Below, piece after piece: positions 9,591-19,560 of a stretch of 64,000 bases of DNA. Position 1 is the stretch's first letter. Each line of letters starts with the position of its first letter. The position numbers and the translations under genes were made by a program. A model generated the notes under the pieces. The model saw nothing but the letters and a program-made list of their open reading frames with translations. It had not been told where the DNA came from and made no database searches. The DNA comes from Candidatus Symbiopectobacterium endolongispinus (GTDB taxonomy: Bacteria; Pseudomonadota; Gammaproteobacteria; Enterobacterales; Enterobacteriaceae). The DNA lies in contig NZ_JAFJYB010000003.1 in NCBI RefSeq assembly GCF_018777385.1, positions 124,001 through 188,000 of the forward strand, in the 5' to 3' direction.

Positions 9591-10665
9591 TCAGGCCAAA
9601 ATCAGCTCTAGTTGATCCTGTGATTGCCCCGCGTTGAGTTGCGCCAGATACGGGCTGATATCGCCGATGTTTTGCGCTACCCATTCGGCATTGTAATAGG
9701 TATCCAGATAGCGCTCCCCGCTGTCACACAGCAAGGTGACAATCGCCCCTTGTTTACCCTGCGTACGCATCTGATTAGCCAGTTGCAACATGCCCCAGAC
9801 GTTAGTGCCAGTGGATGCGCCGACCTTGCGTCCCAGAATACTCTCCAGCCAATACAGTGTGGCAATGCTGGCTGCATCCGGTACCTGCATCATGCTGTCG
9901 ATCACATCAGGAATAAAAGAGGGTTCTGCGCGTGGGCGACCAATTCCCTCAATTTTACTGCCACAGTGTCCCGTCAGGGTGCGGTCGCGTTGATGATAGT
10001 AATCAAAAAACACCGAGTTCTGCGGATCGACCACCATCAACTGTGAGTCGATACCCTGATAGCGAATATAGCGACCTAAAGTGGTAGAAGTGCCGCCAGT
10101 ACCCGCACTCATCACTATGTAATCGGGAACCGGATAGGGTTCACGCGCCATCTGGCGGAAAATACTGTCAGCAATATTGTTATTGCCGCGCCAATCGGTA
10201 GCGCGTTCGGCGTAGGTAAACTGATCCATATAGTGTCCGTTCAGTTCACGAGCCAGTTGTTCCGATGCCGCATAGATCTAGCTGGATTGCTCAACGAAGT
10301 GGCAGTGTCTACCGTAGAAGGCAATCTGTTCCACTTTGCGCTTGGCTGTACAACTGGGCATAACGGCAATAAAAGGCAGGCCTAACAGACGAGCAAAATA
10401 GGCTTACGAGATGGCGGTGCTGCCGGAAGACGCTTCAATAATGAGGGTGCCTTCCTTAAATCCAGCCGTTGCACAAGCCATAAAGAAACAGCGATCGTGC
10501 CAGACGATGTTTCAGGCTGCCGCTTGGGTGCGTGCTTTCATCTTTGAGATAGAAGTAAATCCCTGGATAGTGCGGTAACGTCAGGCGAATCAGATGGGTA
10601 TCGGCTGAACGCTGAAAATCCGCTTCTATAGCGCTAATGGCCTGTTTCACCCATGCCGTTGTCAT
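9591..10665 (-). pseudogene. cdsH: L-cysteine desulfhydrase, PLP-dependent (CdsH/CcdA-like), multiply disrupted
   Basis: This is a cysteine-synthase-fold PLP enzyme. It has the Lys-bearing SGSLKHR motif near residue 50, an SSGSTAIS-type substrate loop, and GTGGT for phosphate binding. In Salmonella (CdsH) and Pantoea (CcdA) such a gene beside ybaO/decR is an L-cysteine desulfhydrase controlled by that Lrp-type regulator. Here it has a frameshift near 10456-10460, an in-frame TAA at 10404-10406 (where SEA is expected) and TAG at 10278-10280 (where SEI is expected). Both stops are explained by G to T changes in Glu codons. Downstream codons stay well conserved, so decay is recent. It is divergent from decR. 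Confidence 0.85.
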
Positions 10666-10954
10666 GATATTGCTCTCTTTACCTGTTTTGCATTTATAGG
10701 GATAGCCTATCTGGTTTTGCGGAAAAAAGGATTGTTTTTTTAACTTCAATTAATGGTTGAAAGGGTGTTTTTTTCTTTTTAATTTCTTTATTGGGGGTTT
10801 ATTTTCTCCCATATTGGGTTTTTATGGAAATTAGTCTGTTTTATGGCTCTGGCGAAGGATGATAAAAGGAAAATCAGCGGGTTTTTCCGCACTTTGGTTG
10901 CCTTTTCATTCTGTTGCGCGTGAAATAGGGGAAAAATGATTATGGAATGCCGCT
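10666..10954. promoter_or_regulatory. Divergent AT-rich promoter region cdsH/decR
   Basis: These 289 bases between two divergently oriented (now broken) genes are strongly AT-rich with long T runs. In related species this interval holds the DecR/CcdR binding site. No specific operator can be assigned by eye. Confidence 0.45.
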
Positions 10955-11414
10955 ATGCTGGATAAAATCGATCGTGCGCTGCTTAACCTGTTGCAACACG
11001 ACTGCACCTTGTTGTTGCAAACGCTGGCCGATGCAGTGCATTTGACATCGACTCCCTGCTGGAAACGTCTAAAACGTCTGGAAGAAGAGGGCTACATCCG
11101 TGCTCGCGTTGCGCCGCTGGATAACGAACGTCTGGGGCTTGGGTTGACGGCTTTTGTGTTATTAAAAACGCAGCAACACAACAGTGCCTGGTATTAAAAT
11201 TTTTCCCAGGTGGTGTCGGATATGCCCGAAGTATTGTCATTTTATCGCATGGCGGGAGAGTACGATTACCTGATGCAGGTAGGTCGCCGACATGAAAAGC
11301 TATGATAATTTTTACAAACGTCTGGTAAGCGGCATTCCTGGCCTGATTGATGTGACCTCCAGCTTTGCCATGGAGCGGATAAAGCACACCACCGCACTCC
11401 CGATCGTGCCATGA
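10955..11414 (+). pseudogene. decR: Lrp/AsnC-family cysteine-responsive regulator DecR (YbaO), disrupted
   Basis: DecR activates cysteine-detoxification genes. The N-terminal helix-turn-helix ([11 protein letters not shown] through [11 protein letters not shown]) is intact. An in-frame TAA at 11195-11197 then follows the AWY residues, where orthologs read WYCRF. The RAM effector domain continues in the same frame ([24 protein letters not shown]) and shifts frame at about 11283. It ends in an ortholog-like tail ([14 protein letters not shown]) with a stop at 11414. Two independent lesions indicate a true pseudogene. Its likely target cdsH is broken as well. Confidence 0.85.
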
Positions 11415-11588
11415 TGGATCTCCTCTCTGAGATTCTGCTTTCGGGCCAGCGCAAGCGCTGTTCAAAACGTTAAGGTTTTGTCCTGCAACCCGAATTATTT
11501 CGGGTATAAATGATGACGCGCATAAGCTTTCTGTATAATGGCCCTGTGATGTTTCGCAGCCCTTTCTGAAAAATGGAATAACAACAGC

Positions 11589-13358
11589 GTGCGACTTTTT
11601 GCTCAATTGGCCTGGTATTTTCGTCGAGAATGGCGGCGATACCTCGGGGCCGTGGTTCTTCTTATTATTATCGCCATCCTGCAACTGCTACCACCCAAGC
11701 TGGTTGGGGTGATTGTGGATGGTGTTACGCGCGACGTGATGCCCGCGGCGACGGTGATGAAATGGATCGGCGTGATGCTGCTGATCGCGGTTATGGTGTA
11801 TCTGTTGCGCTATGTGTGGCGTATCTTTTTGTTTGGTGCTTCATACCAGTTGGCTGTGGAGTTGCGCGACGATTTCTACCGCCAGTTGAGCCGCCAGCAT
11901 CCTGCCTTTTATCTGCGCCATCGCACCGGCGATCTGATTGCCCGAGCAACCAACGATGTCGATCGTGTGGTGTTTGCTGCTGGTGAAGGCGTGTTGACGC
12001 TAGTGGATTCCATGGTAATGGGATATGCGTTGTTGGTGGTGATGAGTACCCAAATCAGTTGGCAGCTTACGCTGTTGGCGCTGTTGCCGATGCCCATCAT
12101 GGCGTTGGTGATCAAACACTATGGTACGCAGTTGCATCAGCGTTTTAAGGGTGCACAGGCGGCATTCTCTTCGCTTAACGATCAGGCGCAAGAAAGCCTG
12201 ACCAGCATTCGCATGATTAAGGCCTTTGGGTTGGAGGATTATCAGTCGAACCGGTTTGCGGCAGTGGCTGAGGATGCGGGGCAAAAAAACATGCACGTGG
12301 CCCGGGTAGATGCGCGTTTCGAACCGACGATTTATATCGCTGTCGGTTTCTCGCATTTGCTTGCCGTTGGCGGCGGCAGTTGGATGATTATTCAGGGGAC
12401 GTTGACGTTAGGGCAACTGACCAGTTTCGTGATGTATCTGGGCCTGATGATTTGGCCGATGCTGGCGCTGGCATGGATGTTCAACATCGTGGAGCGCGGG
12501 AGTGCGGCTTATGGGCGTATTCGCCAACTGTTGAATGAAGTACCGGTGGTGGCAGACGGCGATGCATTTCTGCCTCAGGGCCGCGGTAGCCTTGATGTTG
12601 ATATTCGCGCCTTTGCTTATCCGCAACAATCGCGTCCGGTACTTGACCGGGTGGCGTTCTCGCTTGCACCGGGCAACATGCTGGGACTGTGTGGCCCCAC
12701 CGGTTCCGGTAAAAGCACGCTGTTGGCCTTGATCCTGCGCCATTACGATCTCGATGACGGCGAGATTCGCTTTCATGGGCTTCCGCTTGCGACGCTGAAT
12801 CTGGATAGCCTTCGCCAACGTTTTGCGGTGGTCTGGCAAACGCCCTTTTTATTCTCCGACACCGTGGCGAACAATATTGCACTCGGGAACCCCAGCGCCA
12901 CGCTGGCGCAGATTCAACATGCTGCGCGTCTGGCCAGCGTCCATGACGACATTACGCGCTTACCACAAAGTTATGAAACCCAAGTGGGGGAACGCGGCGT
13001 GATGCTCTCCGGTGGACAAAAACAGCGTATTGCCATTGCGCGCGCGCTGCTGTTGGACGCGGAGATATTGGTTCTTGATTATGCGCTCTCGGCGGTTGAT
13101 GGGCGCACTGAGCACCATATTTTGCAAAACCTGAAACGTTGGGGAGAGAAACGCACCCTGATTATCAGCGCGCACCGGCTTTCGGCCCTCACTGAAGCCG
13201 ACGAAATTCTGGTTTTACAGCAGGGTGGCGTGGCGCAGCGCGGTAGCCACGGCGCATTAGCGTCGCAAGTCGGATGGTATCGCGACATGTTTCGCTATCA
13301 GCAGTTAGAGGCGGCGCTGGATGAAGAGCCGGTCAAGGGAGATATGACAATTGACTAA
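11589..13358 (+). CDS. mdlA: Heterodimeric ABC exporter subunit MdlA (ATP site with altered Walker B)
   Basis: MdlA is one half of the MdlA-MdlB multidrug-resistance-like ABC exporter: six N-terminal membrane helices (about 1-300) fused to an ATPase domain (about 330-570). The product is 589 residues, close to E. coli's 590, from a GTG start ([15 protein letters not shown]). Walker [10 protein letters not shown] and the signature LSGGQKQR are present. The Walker B segment reads [10 protein letters not shown] where E. coli has LDDALSAVDG, so the second acidic residue is Tyr. Such exporters often have one degenerate site. A TATAAT at 11534-11539 is a plausible -10 element. mdlB overlaps by 8 bases. 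Confidence 0.95.
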   Translation: MRLFAQLAWYFRREWRRYLGAVVLLIIIAILQLLPPKLVGVIVDGVTRDVMPAATVMKWIGVMLLIAVMVYLLRYVWRIFLFGASYQLAVELRDDFYRQLSRQHPAFYLRHRTGDLIARATNDVDRVVFAAGEGVLTLVDSMVMGYALLVVMSTQISWQLTLLALLPMPIMALVIKHYGTQLHQRFKGAQAAFSSLNDQAQESLTSIRMIKAFGLEDYQSNRFAAVAEDAGQKNMHVARVDARFEPTIYIAVGFSHLLAVGGGSWMIIQGTLTLGQLTSFVMYLGLMIWPMLALAWMFNIVERGSAAYGRIRQLLNEVPVVADGDAFLPQGRGSLDVDIRAFAYPQQSRPVLDRVAFSLAPGNMLGLCGPTGSGKSTLLALILRHYDLDDGEIRFHGLPLATLNLDSLRQRFAVVWQTPFLFSDTVANNIALGNPSATLAQIQHAARLASVHDDITRLPQSYETQVGERGVMLSGGQKQRIAIARALLLDAEILVLDYALSAVDGRTEHHILQNLKRWGEKRTLIISAHRLSALTEADEILVLQQGGVAQRGSHGALASQVGWYRDMFRYQQLEAALDEEPVKGDMTID

Positions 13359-15114
13359 CGCAAAGCGGTTATGGCCGACGTTAAAGCGGCTATTGGCGTA
13401 TGGTTCCCCCTGGCGGAAATCCCTGATGTTGGGCGTGGTGATGTTCTGGATGGCGGCCGCTGCCGAGGTGGCTGGGCCCGCACTGGTAAGCTATTTCATC
13501 GATAACCTGGTGGCAAAAGGCAATGTTCCTCTGGCTCTGGCAGGGGGCTTGGCGGCGGTTTATATCCTGCTGCAATTGTCCGCCGCACTATTGCATTACG
13601 TGCAATCGCTGTTGTTCAACCGCGTTGCGGTAGGGGTGGTGCAACAATTGCGTATTGATGTGATGGATGCTGCGTTGCGTCAACCGCTGAGTACCTTTGA
13701 TACGCAGCCGGTGGGACAACTGATTTCCCGTGTTACCAACGATACCGAGGTGGTGCGCGATCTGTATGTCACCGTGGTTTCCACCGTGCTGCGCAGCACG
13801 GCGCTGATCGGTGCCATGCTGGTAGCCATGTTAACACTCGATTGGCACATGGCGCTGATTGCCGTTATGATCTTCCCCGCAGTGGCTATTGTGATGGCGA
13901 TCTATCAGCATTTCAGTACGCCGATTGTGCGGCGTCTGCGCCGTTATCTGGCAGATATTAACGATGGTTTTAATGAAGCGATCTCGGGGATGTCCGTGAT
14001 CCAGCAATTTCGCCAACAGTCGCGGTTTGGTGAGAAACTGGGTGCTTCAAGCCGTGCGCATTTTCAGGCGCGGATGCAGACGCTGCGTCTGGATGGCGTG
14101 CTGCTGCGTCCGCTATTGAGCCTGTTTTCCGCTATGGTGCTGTGTGGGCTGTTGATTCAGTTTGGTTTTAGTTCGGTGGGAACGGTAGGCGTTGGCGTGC
14201 TCTATGTCTTTATCAGCTATCTGGGGCTTCTTAACGAGCCGCTGATTGCGCTGACCACCCAGCAGTCCATGTTGCAGCAGGCGGTGGTGGCCGGTGAGCG
14301 TATCTTTGAACTGATGGATGCGGTGCAGCAGTCCTACGGCGATGATTCACGTCCGTTAGCGGCGGGCAGCATCGAGATGGACAACGTTTCTTTTGCCTAT
14401 CGGGATAATCAGCGCGTCCTGAACCATATCAGCGTTCAGGTGCCGGCGCGCGGCTTTGTGGCGCTCGTGGGGCACACCGGCAGCGGCAAGAGTACGTTAG
14501 CGAGTTTGCTGATGGGGTATTATCAGCCGGATGAAGGGATGATTCGGTTGGATGACCGTCCGCTGACGTCGCTATCCCATCAGGCATTACGACAAAATGT
14601 CGCAATGGTGCAACAAGACCCCATGGTACTGGCGGATTCACTTTATGCCAACGTTACGCTGGGGCGTGATATTCCTGAAGATGAAGTGTGGTGCGTGCTG
14701 GAGATTGTACAACTCACTGCGCTGGCAACGGCACTGCCCGAAGGCATACATAGCACCATTGGCGAGCAAGGCAATACGCTTTCTGTGGGACAGAAGCAGC
14801 TTCTTTCCCTGGCCCGTGTGCTGGTGAAACCGCCCAAAATACTGATTCTCGACGAGGCGACGGCCAACATTGATTCCGGTACCGAGCAAGCGGTTCAGCG
14901 CGCATTGCGTCTTATCCGTCGCCACACTACGTTGGTGGTGATTGCGCACCGTCTTTCCACTGTGGTCGAGGCTGATAACATATTGGTGCTACATCATGGT
15001 GAAACGGTGGAGCAGGGGACGCACGAGCAATTATTGCAACGTCGCGGGTGTTACTACCAGATGTATCAACTGCAACTGGCTGCCAGCGAGGATGAACCCA
15101 TTTCTGCCATCTGA
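13351..15114 (+). CDS. mdlB: Heterodimeric ABC exporter subunit MdlB
   Basis: This is the second half of the MdlAB exporter, with an N-terminal six-helix membrane domain and a C-terminal ATPase. Walker A reads GHTGSGKST, the signature LSVGQKQL, and Walker [10 protein letters not shown] with the catalytic Glu, so this subunit carries the consensus catalytic carboxylate. The product is 587 residues (E. coli 593). The TTG start at 13351 overlaps the end of mdlA by 8 bases and has AAGGGA at 13335-13340, implying translational coupling. It is intact. Confidence 0.94.
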   Translation: MTNAKRLWPTLKRLLAYGSPWRKSLMLGVVMFWMAAAAEVAGPALVSYFIDNLVAKGNVPLALAGGLAAVYILLQLSAALLHYVQSLLFNRVAVGVVQQLRIDVMDAALRQPLSTFDTQPVGQLISRVTNDTEVVRDLYVTVVSTVLRSTALIGAMLVAMLTLDWHMALIAVMIFPAVAIVMAIYQHFSTPIVRRLRRYLADINDGFNEAISGMSVIQQFRQQSRFGEKLGASSRAHFQARMQTLRLDGVLLRPLLSLFSAMVLCGLLIQFGFSSVGTVGVGVLYVFISYLGLLNEPLIALTTQQSMLQQAVVAGERIFELMDAVQQSYGDDSRPLAAGSIEMDNVSFAYRDNQRVLNHISVQVPARGFVALVGHTGSGKSTLASLLMGYYQPDEGMIRLDDRPLTSLSHQALRQNVAMVQQDPMVLADSLYANVTLGRDIPEDEVWCVLEIVQLTALATALPEGIHSTIGEQGNTLSVGQKQLLSLARVLVKPPKILILDEATANIDSGTEQAVQRALRLIRRHTTLVVIAHRLSTVVEADNILVLHHGETVEQGTHEQLLQRRGCYYQMYQLQLAASEDEPISAI

Positions 15115-15414
15115 ACACAGGCACACTGCCTGTTGCGCTGGATTTTTATCCGCGCACCATCAACAGGCAGATGATTTTCATTTTTCCGGCCTATGCACCG
15201 CAATTACGCGCAATGCACCAAATTGATGCATTGCGTGTGCGCAACATCACATCTTTATCCTTTCCTTTACTTCTCCTGGCAGGTTCCACATTATTTCCCT
15301 GTGCAATTATCGGTTCCTTTCATTTATGGCACAGCCTTTGCTTTATCCCAGTCGTGAAGGTTATTCGAAATGGTGGCGGGCGTAAGTCTGAACTTAATTG
15401 GTAAGGGGAAGATA
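15115..15414 (+). promoter_or_regulatory. glnK upstream region: NtrC site and sigma-54 promoter
   Basis: This 300-base stretch has no gene. TGGCAC at 15327-15332, a 5-base spacer and TTGCT at 15338-15342 match the sigma-54 -24/-12 consensus. The 17-mer at 15214-15230 (TGCACCA, AAT, TGATGCA) differs from the NtrC consensus at one position, and a weaker TGCACC site lies about 20 bases earlier. Together these indicate nitrogen-limitation control of glnK-amtB, as in E. coli. Confidence 0.85.
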
Positions 15415-15753
15415 ATGAAACTGGTTACTGTGGTGATAAAACCATTCAAGCTGGAAGATGTGCGTGAAGCCTTATATTCTGTCAGCATCCAGGGTCTCAC
15501 TGTCACTGAGGTGAAGGGATTTGGACGCCAGAAAGGCCATGCCGAGCTGTATCGCGGTGCTGAATATAGTGTCAATTTTTTGCCGAAAGTGAAAATTGAT
15601 ATTGCTATCGCTGACGATCAGGTTGATGAAGTCGTTGATGTGATTAGTAAAGCGGCTTACACTGGTAAAATTGGCGACGGTAAGATTTTTGTTGCTGAAC
15701 TGCAACGCGTTATCCGTATTCGTACGGGCGAAACTGACGACGCCGCACTGTAA
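15415..15753 (+). CDS. glnK: PII nitrogen regulatory protein GlnK
   Basis: GlnK is a trimeric PII signal protein that senses 2-oxoglutarate/ATP/ADP and plugs the ammonium channel AmtB. The product is 112 residues, and the uridylylated T-loop Tyr51 is in the sequence YRGAEYSVNF. The ATG at 15415 has AAGGGGAAG upstream. An in-frame start at 15370 would add 15 residues without family support. It is intact although its partner amtB, 32 bases downstream, carries three lesions. Confidence 0.97.
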   Translation: MKLVTVVIKPFKLEDVREALYSVSIQGLTVTEVKGFGRQKGHAELYRGAEYSVNFLPKVKIDIAIADDQVDEVVDVISKAAYTGKIGDGKIFVAELQRVIRIRTGETDDAAL

Positions 15754-15785
15754 TGCTCGCTGACGAAAAATTGGGATGGATGAAA

Positions 15786-17078
15786 ATGAAAATACGTGTC
15801 TCTTCATTATTAGGCCTTGCCGCCGCAGTGTTACTTCCGTCGCTGGCAATGGCCGCTGATACACCAGCAATCGATAAAGCGGACAACGCTTTTATGATGA
15901 TTTGTACCGCGCTGGTACTGTTCAGACGCTGCCCGGCATTGTGCTGCTCTACGGCGGCCTGATTCGTTCTAAAAACGTGCTCTCCATGCTGGCGCAGGTT
16001 ACCGTAACGTTCGCAATGGTGTGTGTGCTGTTGGTTATCTACGGCTACAGCATGGCTTTTGCAACCGGTAATGCCTTCTTTGGCGGCCTGGATATGTTCA
16101 TGCTTAAAGGCATTGAGCTGACATCACAATCAGGTACGATTTATCAACTGATTCACGTCGCTTTCCAGGCTTCCTTCGCGTGCATTACTGTCGCGCTGGT
16201 GGAGGGTGCGATTGCTGAACGTATCCGTTTCTCTGCGGTGCTGATTTTTGCCGCTATCTGGCTGACGTTCTCTTACCTGCCGTTGACGCACATGGTCTGG
16301 GGCGGCGGTTTCCTGGCGGCTGATGGCGCGCTGGACTTTGCAGGTGGTACCGTGGCGCACATCAATGCCGCTGTTGCGGGGTTGACCGGTGCTTATCTGC
16401 TGGGCAAACGTGCCGGTTTCGGTAAAGAAGCCTTCAAACCGCATAACCTGCCGATGGTGTTTACCGGCACGGCTATCCTATATATCGGTTGGTTCGGCTT
16501 CAACGCAGGCTTTGCCGCTGCTGTGAACGAAATTGCCGGTCTGGCATTCCTGAACACCGTAGTCGCAACCGCTGGTGCAATTCTGGCGTGGGTTATCGGT
16601 GAGTGGATGGCGCGTAGTAAACCTTCTCTGCTGGGTGCTTGTTCTGGTTGTATCGCAGGCCTGGTTGCTATCACGCCAGCAGCGGGAACCGTGGGTGTGA
16701 GTGGTGCGCTGATCATTGGTCTGGTCGGTGGTTTCGTTGGCCTGTGGGGCGTAACGGTACTGAAAAGATGACTGCGCGTGGATGACCCGTGTGACGTGTT
16801 CGGTGTGCACGGCGTGTGCGGTATCGTTGGTTGTATCCTGACGGGGGGTATTCACCCCTGCATCTCTGGGCGGCACGGGCTACGCGGAAGGCGTTACCAT
16901 GGCGCATCAGGTTTGGGTACAGCTGTTCAGCGTAATCGTCGCGTTCATCTGGTCCGGTGTTGCTGCCTTCATCGCATTCAAAGTCGCAGACCTGGCCGTT
17001 GGCCTGCGTATGCCGGAAGAACAAGAGCGTGAAGGCCTGGATGTTAACAGCCACGGCGAAAACGCTTACAACCAGTAA
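15786..17078 (+). pseudogene. amtB: Ammonium channel AmtB, three lesions
   Basis: AmtB is an eleven-helix trimeric ammonium channel. The signal sequence and first helix start at the ATG at 15786. One base is missing near 15923 (VLF should continue MTLPGI), a TGA replaces a sense codon at 16769-16771 after VLKR, and a G6 run at 16843-16848 has one G too many. Restoring these yields a full-length protein ending VNSHGENAYNQ at 17078. The pore region (HMVWGGG, HNLPMVFTG) and the VFGVHGVCG segment are still recognisable. Three separate lesions argue for real inactivation, although two are single-base indels. Confidence 0.88.
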
Positions 17079-17098
17079 TTTCTAAACGATATATAAAA

Positions 17099-17121
17099 CG
17101 CGGGCCAAGGCCCGCGTTGTC
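17099..17121 (+). terminator. amtB terminator hairpin, lacking its T-tract
   Basis: A strong stem CGCGGGC CAA GGCCCGCG is followed by TTGT only. A full T-run occurs 147 bases later after a second copy of GGCCCGCGTT (17257-17266), on the far side of a mobile repeat. Confidence 0.6.
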
Positions 17122-17130
17122 CTACTCACA

Positions 17131-17239
17131 CCGTCATTCCCGCGAAAGCGGGAATCTTGTACCCGCTAAATGCGTTTATTCTTATAAAGATCCCCGGCTT
17201 TCGCCGAGGATGACGAGGGGCAAAGTGACTTTGTTATCA
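17131..17239 (+). repeat. Dispersed palindromic repeat, copy A (MITE-like)
   Basis: About 110 bases contain two internal hairpins, one around TTCCCGCGAAAGCGGGAA and one around CCCCGGCTTTCGCCGAGG, with GTCATTCC and GGATGAC ends. It is very similar to 30328-30440 (inverse orientation) and related to 57743-57830. A 10-bp direct repeat GGCCCGCGTT (17109-17118 and 17257-17266) flanks the inserted segment. Confidence 0.8.
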
Positions 17240-17307
17240 CGTCTGGCGCGGACTTTGGCCCGCGTTTTTTTGCTTAGGACTGAGGATAGTGAGCAAGTCA
17301 CTCTTTT

Positions 17308-18174
17308 TTAAGACGCATCATGCCGCCGCATGGCCCCTTCTTGTACCGTTGAGGCCACCAGAATCCCGTCCCGGGTGTAGAACTGTCCACGAACGAAGCC
17401 ACGGGCACCTGAAGCTGATGTGCTTTCCACGGTGTAGAGCAGCCAGTAATCAAGGCGGAAAGGGCGGTGGAACCACATCGAGTGGTCAATGGTTGCGACT
17501 TGCATACCCGGCTAAAGGAATCCGACGCCGTGCGGTTTCAATGCGGTGAGCAGGAAATTGCAGTCCGATGTGTAACCCAGTAGGTATTTATGAATGCGCT
17601 CGTCATCGGGCATGGTGCCATTGGCTTTGCACCATACGTGGCGCGCGGGTTCATCCAAGTGGCCTTTGAGTGGGTTATGAAATTTTACCGGACGCATTTC
17701 GATGGCGCGCTGTTGCAGAAATTTGTCACGAAACTGTTCAGGCAGTAAATGTACCATGCTCTGTGCAATCTCTTGTTCTGAAGGCAAGGATTCGGGCCCA
17801 GGGACTTCAGGCATGGTGTTTTGATGTTCAAAGCCGCTCTCCTGGCGTTGAAAAGAGGCGGTCATAAAAAAGATAGGCTTACCGTTTTGGATGGCGCTGA
17901 CACGTCGCGCGATAAAACTGTTGCCATCGCGCAGGTTCTGCACATCGTAGACAATTGGTTTTCGGCTGTCTCCCGGCAATAAAAAGTAGCTGTGGAACGA
18001 GTGCAACCCTAGACCCGCTTCGACGGTCTGTTTGGCCGCATACAGTGCCTGACCGACCCCCTGCCCGCCGAACACCTGGCGTAGCCCTAAATCTTCGCTT
18101 TGTCCCCGGAAGAGTCCCCCCTCAATCTTTTCCAACTTCAGCAATTCGAGAAGATGCTGTAGTGCATGGCTCAT
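17308..18174 (-). pseudogene. tesB: Acyl-CoA thioesterase II TesB, nonsense mutation
   Basis: TesB is a double-hotdog thioesterase of broad acyl-CoA range. Starting at the ATG at 18174 ([16 protein letters not shown]), the frame matches E. coli TesB to HGVGFL. There a TAG at 17512-17514 replaces the Glu codon of the family GFLEPG. The rest ([18 protein letters not shown] to [12 protein letters not shown]) continues in the same frame. The truncation removes the second half of the second hotdog, including the conserved Thr and Gln of the active site (E. coli Thr228 and Gln278). A single G to T change explains it. An in-frame start at 18246 is less likely. Confidence 0.88.
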
Positions 18175-18410
18175 GTTTGCTCTCCCTTGGCGGAAATAAG
18201 TGTTGTTAACGTATAACGGTAAGTCATCAAGCTTCAGCATCGGCATTTTCGAAAAATGATAAATTCAGAATGTTGAACGCTGCCAAATGGCTAATGTGGG
18301 TCATACTTTCATTATCGCGTCAGTGTATGCATGCAGCGCAAAACGTTTCTGTTGTGCATTGCAGCTAATGCCTGACGTCATTGCAGACAATAACGAAAGG
18401 AGACTCGCCA

Positions 18411-18925
18411 ATGAAATTATGGCATATCTTAGGTGGTATCACGTTATCTGTCGTGTTGACTGGCGCGGCAGCAGCAGCGACAACGGTCACCGATTCTCCG
18501 ACCGCTGCACAATCCAGCTTGCCATGCCTGCGGTCAGCGGTACCATTAATCTGCATCAGCGCATCGCGCTGCCGCCCAATGCAGCCTTAACGGTTACCGT
18601 TTCTGATGCCAGCGTGTCGGACGCACCGTCGCGCGTGCTGGCACAAAAAGTGGCGTGGACGGACGGGAAACAGGCTCCGTTTATCTTCTCCTTGCCTTAT
18701 AACCCTGCCGACGTACAGCTGAATGCGCGTATTCTGCTTAGCGCAGCGGTGACCATTGATAACCGCGTGGTGATGGCAACGCAGGACATTCCAGCTGTGA
18801 TCACCAACGGTGTGACGCGTGCGGATCTGCTGTTGATTCCGGTGGAGTCAGTGGCACTGTCAACGCACTCGCAGGGCGGCTTATTGACCCACAGCGCCCA
18901 TACACCGTTAAACACTGAGGGATAA
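18411..18925 (+). pseudogene. ybaY: YbaY-family lipoprotein, frameshifted at the lipobox
   Basis: The N-terminal signal peptide from the ATG at 18411 reads to VVLTG and then continues into non-homologous residues. The frame used by the conserved YbaY domain (SGTINLHQRIALPPNA through NARILLSAAVTIDNRVV) can be joined by adding one base after 18464. This recreates a lipobox L-T-G-C followed by a Ser-rich stretch. The family is an outer-membrane-type lipoprotein of unknown role. One missing base is enough to destroy both lipidation and the mature protein. Confidence 0.8.
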
Positions 18926-18930
18926 CACCT

Positions 18931-18965
18931 TATGGCTATCAGGGCGTTTCGCCCTGATAGCCATA
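18931..18965. terminator. Perfect 15-bp inverted repeat between convergent ybaY and atl
   Basis: The left arm is 18931-18945 and the right arm 18951-18965, with a 5-base loop. It overlaps the atl stop codon. There is no T-tract on either side, so it is a terminator-like hairpin of uncertain efficiency. Confidence 0.55.
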
Positions 18966-19256
18966 GCGAGTGAGATTGATCTTGCCATGACGCGTAAAGG
19001 TTATCCCTTCGGCCCTGAGCGCTTCGCGTTGGCGAATGTAATCTGGGCCAGTCTGCGAAATTTCACCATGACGATTTATTACCCGATGCCAGGGAAGCGA
19101 GCTGCCTTCGGGCAGCTTTTTTAATACGCCGCCGACCTGGCGGGCAGCGCGTGCGGAACCCGCTAGGCGGGCCACCTCCCCGTAGGTGGTAACCTTGCCC
19201 CAGGGGATGGCTGCTACGATATGAAAAACGCGCTGGCGAAAGTTATCCTGCTCCAT
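18939..19256 (-). CDS. atl: Alkyltransferase-like protein Atl (YbaZ)
   Basis: Atl proteins bind O6-alkylguanine lesions and flip them out but cannot transfer the alkyl group; they hand the lesion to nucleotide excision repair. The product is 105 residues and carries PWHRV in place of the PCHRV of true alkyltransferases, as expected for the family. The DNA-binding helix (GSARAARQVGGVL) is conserved. It lacks the longer N-terminus of E. coli YbaZ (129 residues). It is intact and convergent with ybaY. Confidence 0.93.
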   Translation of the reverse strand: MEQDNFRQRVFHIVAAIPWGKVTTYGEVARLAGSARAARQVGGVLKKLPEGSSLPWHRVINRHGEISQTGPDYIRQREALRAEGITFTRHGKINLTRYGYQGETP

Positions 19257-19446
19257 CGCTACTCCTGTGAATATTACGACGAATCAACATAGTGGCACAG
19301 GTGCAAGGGCTTGCAAACGTGTGTTTCGCCGGTCGAGAAACTGAAATCGAATAAGAAAACAACGGTCGGCTGCGGTCAACTTGCAATTGAGGTGCGCATA
19401 CCCGATAATGCCCACGCTCTGTACCACGCAGAGTCAACGAATCAAT

Positions 19447-19560
19447 GGAGGCCCTGTCGGTTCTCCCGCAACATTACCCTGTGGACTCGGTCAGGTCCGG
19501 AAGGAAGCAGCCGCAGCAGGAGACGTGTGTGCCGGGATGTAGCTGGCAGGGCCTCCACCC
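19447..19560 (+). ncRNA. ffs: 4.5S RNA of the signal recognition particle
   Basis: The hallmark SRP domain IV core is present: CAGGTCCGGAAGGAAGCAGC near 19492-19511 and GTGTGCCGGGATGTAGCTGG near 19527-19546. The terminal arms pair (GGAGGCCCTG with CAGGGCCTCC). Ends are inferred from this pairing and from E. coli 4.5S RNA. It assembles with Ffh to target membrane proteins and is essential. Position after atl is syntenic. Confidence 0.97.

Noticed and set aside
17117-17311. Small ORF with RHSRESGN and [11 protein letters not shown] residues
   Set aside because: This peptide is the translation of the palindromic repeat, a well-known source of spurious ORFs, not a gene.
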